This document shows positions 60,352 to 64,000 of a DNA stretch of 64,000 bases, piece by piece (positions within the stretch are counted from its first letter, which is position 1; each line of letters opens with the position of its first letter). The stretch is taken from positions 1,116,001-1,180,000 of the forward strand of contig CP121688.1 of assembly GCA_038396625.1 (NCBI GenBank). Direction: 5' to 3'. A program made the position numbers and the translations under genes. The DNA is from G038396625 sp038396625 (GTDB taxonomy: Bacteria; Bacillota; Clostridia; Peptostreptococcales; Thermotaleaceae). Below the pieces are notes generated by a model that saw only the letters and a list, made by a program, of their open reading frames with translations, was not told where the DNA came from and did no database searches.

Positions 60352-60570
60352 TTAGATGGATTTAATAGCTATTTTTTTTGCTAAGTTTCTTCCTATAGCG
60401 ATTTCTTGCATTTTATTTTGGAGAATAACAGGGCCAGCAGGCAATTTCTCTGAACATAGAAGCTTTGCACCTTCATAGATGCCTAAACGAATGGCCTGAG
60501 CACGGATGTTAGCATCAGGAATATGAATAATTTCTAATTTTTGGCCCTTTGTTACTAGATCAAGTGTCAT
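60352..60570 (-). CDS. feoA: Ferrous iron transport protein A
   Basis: A 72-residue SH3-like protein: MTLDLVTKGQKLEIIHIP, then QAIRLGIYEGAKLLCSEKLP, typical FeoA. It supports FeoB at the membrane. AAGGAGG stands six bases before the ATG. It is first in the operon and lies behind two Fur-box-like sites. Confidence 0.93.
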   Translation of the reverse strand: MTLDLVTKGQKLEIIHIPDANIRAQAIRLGIYEGAKLLCSEKLPAGPVILQNKMQEIAIGRNLAKKIAIKSI

Positions 60571-60615
60571 ATGTATACCTCCTTAGGGTAAATAGAAATA
60601 ATTAATATAGCGAAA

Positions 60616-60630
60616 TAATATTCATTATCA
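60616..60630 (-). promoter_or_regulatory. Fur box-like site proximal to feoA
   Basis: TAATATTCATTATCA agrees with the TGATAAT-N-ATTATCA consensus at 12 of 14 fixed positions. It lies about 45 bases upstream of the feoA ATG. Confidence 0.65.
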
Positions 60631-60680
60631 ATAACATGATAAAAAGTATATTTTACCTCTTACAAAAAGAATACAATAAA

Positions 60681-60695
60681 TGATAATGATTGTCA
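60681..60695 (-). promoter_or_regulatory. Fur box upstream of feoA
   Basis: TGATAATGATTGTCA differs from the 7-1-7 consensus at a single position. A strong candidate for iron-dependent repression of feoAB. Confidence 0.78.
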
Positions 60696-60830
60696 ATGCC
60701 ACAAATAAAAATATCTTATGCATGAGAGCACAAGATATTTTTATTTGTATAGAGGCAACTATGTTTATGGGATAAGAATTATAAAAAAGAAATTAAATTT
60801 GTGTTTATGATATTGTTGCATGCAGTAATA

Positions 60831-60998
60831 TTATATTGCGCATTGATACATGGATGAAGTGTTCATCTTAGCAGGTTTATAAATAAAATCATGGACCAGT
60901 GTTTTCTCAGCTTCGTGGGTAAAAGCTTTTGTTACGCTGCCACCAAGAAAAATAGTCATTATTACCAACAAAACCGATATGTTACAAATACGATTCAT
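60831..60998 (-). CDS. Hypothetical 55-residue exported peptide
   Basis: Read on the minus strand it starts MNRICNISVLLVIMTIFLGG, a plain signal peptide with a likely cut after a TKA motif near residue 25, leaving a ~30-residue basic/polar peptide ending SSMYQCAI. AAGGAGGATG lies five or six bases before the ATG. No family recognised. The region was otherwise empty and the ribosome binding site is strong. Confidence 0.6.
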   Translation of the reverse strand: MNRICNISVLLVIMTIFLGGSVTKAFTHEAEKTLVHDFIYKPAKMNTSSMYQCAI

Positions 60999-61255
60999 GA
61001 CTCATCCTCCTTCTTGGTATGTCATCAATAAAGTTTACTATTATTATTCACAAATGATAAAAAATATATAAAGACAGTTTTAGCCATTTTGGGTAATAAA
61101 GAATACATCATAAAAAGAATAACATATTTGTAAATATCTAAAAATAAAGTAAATACCGAACAAGAAAGTTAATTCATTCACAAAATAAAAATAGATATAA
61201 ATTATGATATAATGGGTTTATTAGTATTTTTTTGGGTTTGAGGAGGAAATAGCAA

Positions 61256-63328
61256 ATGAAAGTCAAAGATTATACAGCATATAGCACAATATCTGTTGAG
61301 GAAAAAGGAAAAGTCATAGATATTGTTTCTAAATTTAAAAATGATCATATAGGGTTTATTCCAGTAGTGGATGATAATCGTTGTGTTCAAGGCGTTGTGA
61401 GCAAAGACAATCTATGTAATATTGTATTAGACCAAAAACTTTCATTTGACAGCATTGAGGGATTACAAGAAGACAAATTCATGATTGTAAACGAAGAAGA
61501 GCCAATTGAAAAAATTCTTCCATTTATAGATCAACATATTCTTGTGGTAGACAAGGAGAAACGATTTAAAGGATTTATTGAAAAAAATAGAATGCTAAAG
61601 GATTATTTTCAAAAGCAGCAATATTTAGCGAATGAATTTGCAGCGATATTAGATTCTACCTATAATGGTATTATTGCTATTAATAAAAATGAAGATATCA
61701 TTGTTTATAATCATTCCGCAGAAAAAATCTTGGGACAAAAGGCCGAGGCATGTGTAGGAAAAAAAGTTTATTCTGTATTACCTAACACGAGGTTACCAGA
61801 GGTACTAAGAACAGGAGAAAAAGAACTAGGGAAAAAAGAAACCTTTTATGGTAGACCATTGATTATCAATCGAACACCAATTGTAAAAGACAATGAAATT
61901 GTAGGAGCAGTGGCAATATTTCAAGATACTACAGATATAAAGAGAGTAACAAAGGAGCTAGAGTATGAAAAAAATCTTTCAGAAATTTTAAGAACGATTT
62001 TAGATAATGCATATGAAGGTATTATTGTGGTGGACGAACAGGGATACATTATGATGATTAATGAACCTTATATAGAATTTCTAGGGAAAAAAGAAGAAGA
62101 GATTATCGGAAAACATGCCACAGAAATTATTGATACAACACGATTGCATATAGTAGTAAAAACAGGAAAAGAAGAAATTGGAGAAGTGCAAAAGGTAAGA
62201 GGTAAAAACATTGTGGTGATGCGTACGCCGATCTACAAGGAAGGAAGGGTAGTTGGCGCAATAGGTAAAATTATGTTTAAAGATTTAAAGGAAGTGAATG
62301 TACTTGCTTCAAAAATTAAAAGTATAGAAAATGAATTGAAATATTATAAAAATGCTTTAAAAGAGGTAAGCAACGTAAAATATAGATTTGAAAACATTAT
62401 CGGTGTTAGTGATAAATTGAAAGAAACAAAATTCTTAGCAGAAAAAGCCACCCATACCAATTCTAATGTATTAATTCGAGGAGAAAGTGGAACGGGGAAA
62501 GAATTGTTTGCCCATGCCATTCATGCCGAGAGTAATCGTGCAATGGGCCCTTTTATAAAAGTGAATTGTGCTGCTATACCAGCAGAACTCTTAGAATCTG
62601 AGTTGTTTGGATATGAAGAAGGGGCTTTTACAGGCGCAAGACGTGGTGGTAAGATAGGAAAGTTTGAGTTAGCCAATGGAGGCAGTATCTTTTTAGATGA
62701 AATTGGTGATATGCCCCACAGTATGCAGGCAAAATTACTAAGAGTCTTACAAGAAAAAGAAGTAGAAAGAGTAGGGGGTACAAAAAATATTCCTTTAGAT
62801 GTACGAATTATTGCTGCTACCAATAGAAACCTTGAAGAGATGATTGAAAAGGGAGAATTTCGAGAAGATCTTTATTATCGGCTAAATGTAATGAGCATCA
62901 ATATACCACCTCTTCGTGAAAGAATAGAAGATCTAGAGCCCATGGTTCATTATTTACTGACGAAAATATCTGAAGAGGTAGGAAATTATGTGACCAAGAT
63001 AGCGCCTAAGGCTATGAAATATTTGGAGAGTTATACTTGGCCAGGAAATATCAGAGAATTAGAGAATGTATTGGAAAGAGCAATTAATCTTGTAGATTAC
63101 GGCAAAGAAATTCAAGTAAATCATTTACCGATGCACTTAAGAAAAGCAGAGGTCCACGTAAAAATACGAGGAGATAAGGACTTAAAAAGTATTTTGGAAG
63201 AAGTAGAAAAAGAAGCAATTTTGGACTGTCTTAAAAGAACCAATGGTAATCGAACAGAGACTGCAAAAATACTTAATATTAGCAGATCTAGCTTGTATGA
63301 GAAATTGTGGAAGTACGGGATAGAATGA
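61256..63328 (+). CDS. CBS-PAS-PAS sigma-54-dependent transcriptional activator
   Basis: A 690-residue regulator: paired CBS-like domains (about 1-120, FIPVVDDNRCVQGVVSKDNL), two PAS domains (about 125-230 and 245-345), a coiled linker, the AAA+ domain with Walker A GESGTGKE, the sigma-54 loop GAFTGA and Walker B IFLDEIGD, and a Fis-type HTH (NRTETAKILNISRSSLYEKL). CBS pairs sense adenine nucleotides. GGAGG stands before the ATG. Its target promoter is not in the window to the right; the only -24/-12 site seen (10530) has its own activator. Confidence 0.93.
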   Translation: MKVKDYTAYSTISVEEKGKVIDIVSKFKNDHIGFIPVVDDNRCVQGVVSKDNLCNIVLDQKLSFDSIEGLQEDKFMIVNEEEPIEKILPFIDQHILVVDKEKRFKGFIEKNRMLKDYFQKQQYLANEFAAILDSTYNGIIAINKNEDIIVYNHSAEKILGQKAEACVGKKVYSVLPNTRLPEVLRTGEKELGKKETFYGRPLIINRTPIVKDNEIVGAVAIFQDTTDIKRVTKELEYEKNLSEILRTILDNAYEGIIVVDEQGYIMMINEPYIEFLGKKEEEIIGKHATEIIDTTRLHIVVKTGKEEIGEVQKVRGKNIVVMRTPIYKEGRVVGAIGKIMFKDLKEVNVLASKIKSIENELKYYKNALKEVSNVKYRFENIIGVSDKLKETKFLAEKATHTNSNVLIRGESGTGKELFAHAIHAESNRAMGPFIKVNCAAIPAELLESELFGYEEGAFTGARRGGKIGKFELANGGSIFLDEIGDMPHSMQAKLLRVLQEKEVERVGGTKNIPLDVRIIAATNRNLEEMIEKGEFREDLYYRLNVMSINIPPLRERIEDLEPMVHYLLTKISEEVGNYVTKIAPKAMKYLESYTWPGNIRELENVLERAINLVDYGKEIQVNHLPMHLRKAEVHVKIRGDKDLKSILEEVEKEAILDCLKRTNGNRTETAKILNISRSSLYEKLWKYGIE

Positions 63329-63460
63329 GACGATTCCAGAAATTTTCAAAAATATTTTGAGTATTTTAAAGAATAAGAAGGAGTTTAGTAAGCATCGTAG
63401 AATATAGATATCAAGAAAGAAAATACTCCTTTCTTTCAAGTTCGGGAACTGCTATAGAAA

Positions 63461-63490
63461 ATGGGCACTTTCATGTGCCCAAATTTTTTG
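63461..63490 (+). terminator. Terminator after the sigma-54 activator gene
   Basis: GGGCAC-TTTCAT-GTGCCC followed by AAATTTTTT. The gap to the stop is about 130 bases. Confidence 0.8.
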
Positions 63491-63525
63491 TCTATTTATT
63501 GATGCAAAAAGGCTAAAGGATATAT

Positions 63526-63690
63526 TTATTTTAAACCTTCTTCTCTTTTCTTTTTTTCTACGACAGCTTCGATCATATCTCCATCAGAAACATGTTCTTG
63601 GGTGAAGCTTATACCAACACCTGTTTTTTCCCTATGCTTGGTAGTGGGTACTTTTTTACCCACAATACCTTTTCTTGTTTTTTGTGTCAT
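63526..63690 (-). CDS. Hypothetical 54-residue basic protein
   Basis: Reads MTQKTRKGIVGKKVPTTKHR, then GVGISFTQEHVSDGDMIEAV and VEKKKREEGLK. AAGGAGG lies six bases before the ATG. Both ends are rich in lysine and arginine with an acidic middle; no domain recognised. It could be a small nucleic-acid-binding or a spore-core protein. No terminator close behind on the minus strand except the shared hairpin at 63461. Confidence 0.6.
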   Translation of the reverse strand: MTQKTRKGIVGKKVPTTKHREKTGVGISFTQEHVSDGDMIEAVVEKKKREEGLK

Positions 63691-63927
63691 AAATATCCTC
63701 CTTGGTAGTTATTGTTTTATGAATAGAAAGCTTTATTTTTAATGCGTAGGATTCATTATTAGCAGTGTTTAACTTTGTCTTATCAAAAGCTGCGTGATAC
63801 ATTGTGATTTCGTGGATCAAGCAAATACTTTATATCTATAAACACTGGACTAGTATTAATATGTACGAAAAAAGCAAAAGTATTCATTAATACAAAGAAG
63901 ACAGGGATCATGAAAGTAATACAATAG
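63691..63927. other. Right-end intergenic stretch
   Basis: About 240 AT-rich bases in which I see no gene, RNA or clear promoter. Confidence 0.4.
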
Positions 63928-63980
63928 GATGCAAGCGTTGAAATCTAAAAATGGAGCTAAAAGATTTCAACGCTTGCATC
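63928..63980. repeat. Long perfect inverted repeat
   Basis: Two 19-base arms (one begins GATGCAAGCGTTG and ends AAATCT; the other is its exact complement) separated by 15 bases. Only a broken T-rich stretch follows, so it is a possible terminator of a transcript arriving from either side or part of a larger element cut by the window edge. Confidence 0.65.
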
Positions 63981-64000
63981 TAATTTATAAATAACGTCTT

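Noticed and set aside
1..64000. rRNA or tRNA genes, insertion sequences, CRISPR arrays
   Set aside because: I looked for tRNA arms (GGTTCRANTCC), rRNA motifs, transposase motifs and regular repeat-spacer arrays and saw none.

Overview
The window reads as the chromosome of a spore-forming, strictly anaerobic, low-GC member of the Clostridia. It has several alpha/beta-type small acid-soluble spore proteins, a spoVAC/spoVAD/spoVAE block, a trimeric NAD-linked [FeFe] hydrogenase, rubredoxin, a ferredoxin-dependent 2-oxoacid oxidoreductase, FeoAB and the clostridial tig-clpP-clpX-lon-engB run. AT-rich intergenic DNA, strong AGGAGG-like ribosome binding sites and many hairpin terminators fit. The species cannot be named from this sequence alone.

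Layout. 1-2.4 kb: galE end, an aldose-epimerase-like gene, a Nudix hydrolase and a UPF0316/DUF2179 membrane protein. 2.5-6 kb: three tandem 47-residue cysteine-rich proteins, then a PAS histidine kinase and OmpR-type regulator. 6-12.5 kb (minus strand): an omega-amino-acid, possibly taurine, catabolic locus made of a sigma-54 activator, a CoA-acylating aldehyde dehydrogenase behind a -24/-12 promoter, a class III aminotransferase and an SSS symporter. 12.7-19.6 kb: tig, clpP, clpX, lon, engB. 19.6-24.9 kb: DMT transporter, rubredoxin, split chromate transporter, GH18 protein, DUF6765-like protein. 24.9-32 kb: a hidden 37-residue ORF, the hydrogenase operon with a Rex-like operator, and paired 2-hydroxyacyl-CoA dehydratase-related proteins. 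32-37.5 kb: a sporulation block (SASPs, DUF1657, DUF421, SpoVAC/AD/AE). 37.5-42 kb: GIY-YIG protein, topoisomerase III, NSS symporter. 42-47 kb: a cobalamin riboswitch that is not next to a B12 gene, then a MacAB-like ABC export operon. 47-48.2 kb: a decay zone with remnants of an opine-type dehydrogenase and a TRAP permease. 48-57.2 kb: BrnQ, a CAP lipoprotein, an H-NOX chemoreceptor, small proteins, another SASP, KorAB. 57.5-64 kb: YvlD-like membrane protein, DUF326 four-helix protein, FeoB/FeoA with two Fur boxes, a hidden 55-residue exported peptide, a CBS-PAS-PAS sigma-54 activator and a hidden 54-residue ORF.

How it fits together. Electrons from 2-oxoacid oxidation (KorAB) and NADH can leave as H2 through HydABC. 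A Rex-like operator just downstream of the hyd promoter would tie this to the NADH/NAD+ ratio. Feo brings in ferrous iron under Fur-type control. Oxygen avoidance is suggested by the chemoreceptor, whose H-NOX domain keeps every residue used for O2 (not only NO) binding. The spoVA block and SASPs serve dormancy. The most notable items are the cysteine-rich triplet with repeated operator-like motifs, the O2-type H-NOX receptor, the Rex-hyd promoter, the stranded cobalamin riboswitch, the DUF1657/DUF421/spoVA cluster and the pseudogene junction. All functions come from reading motifs by eye; no database search was run.
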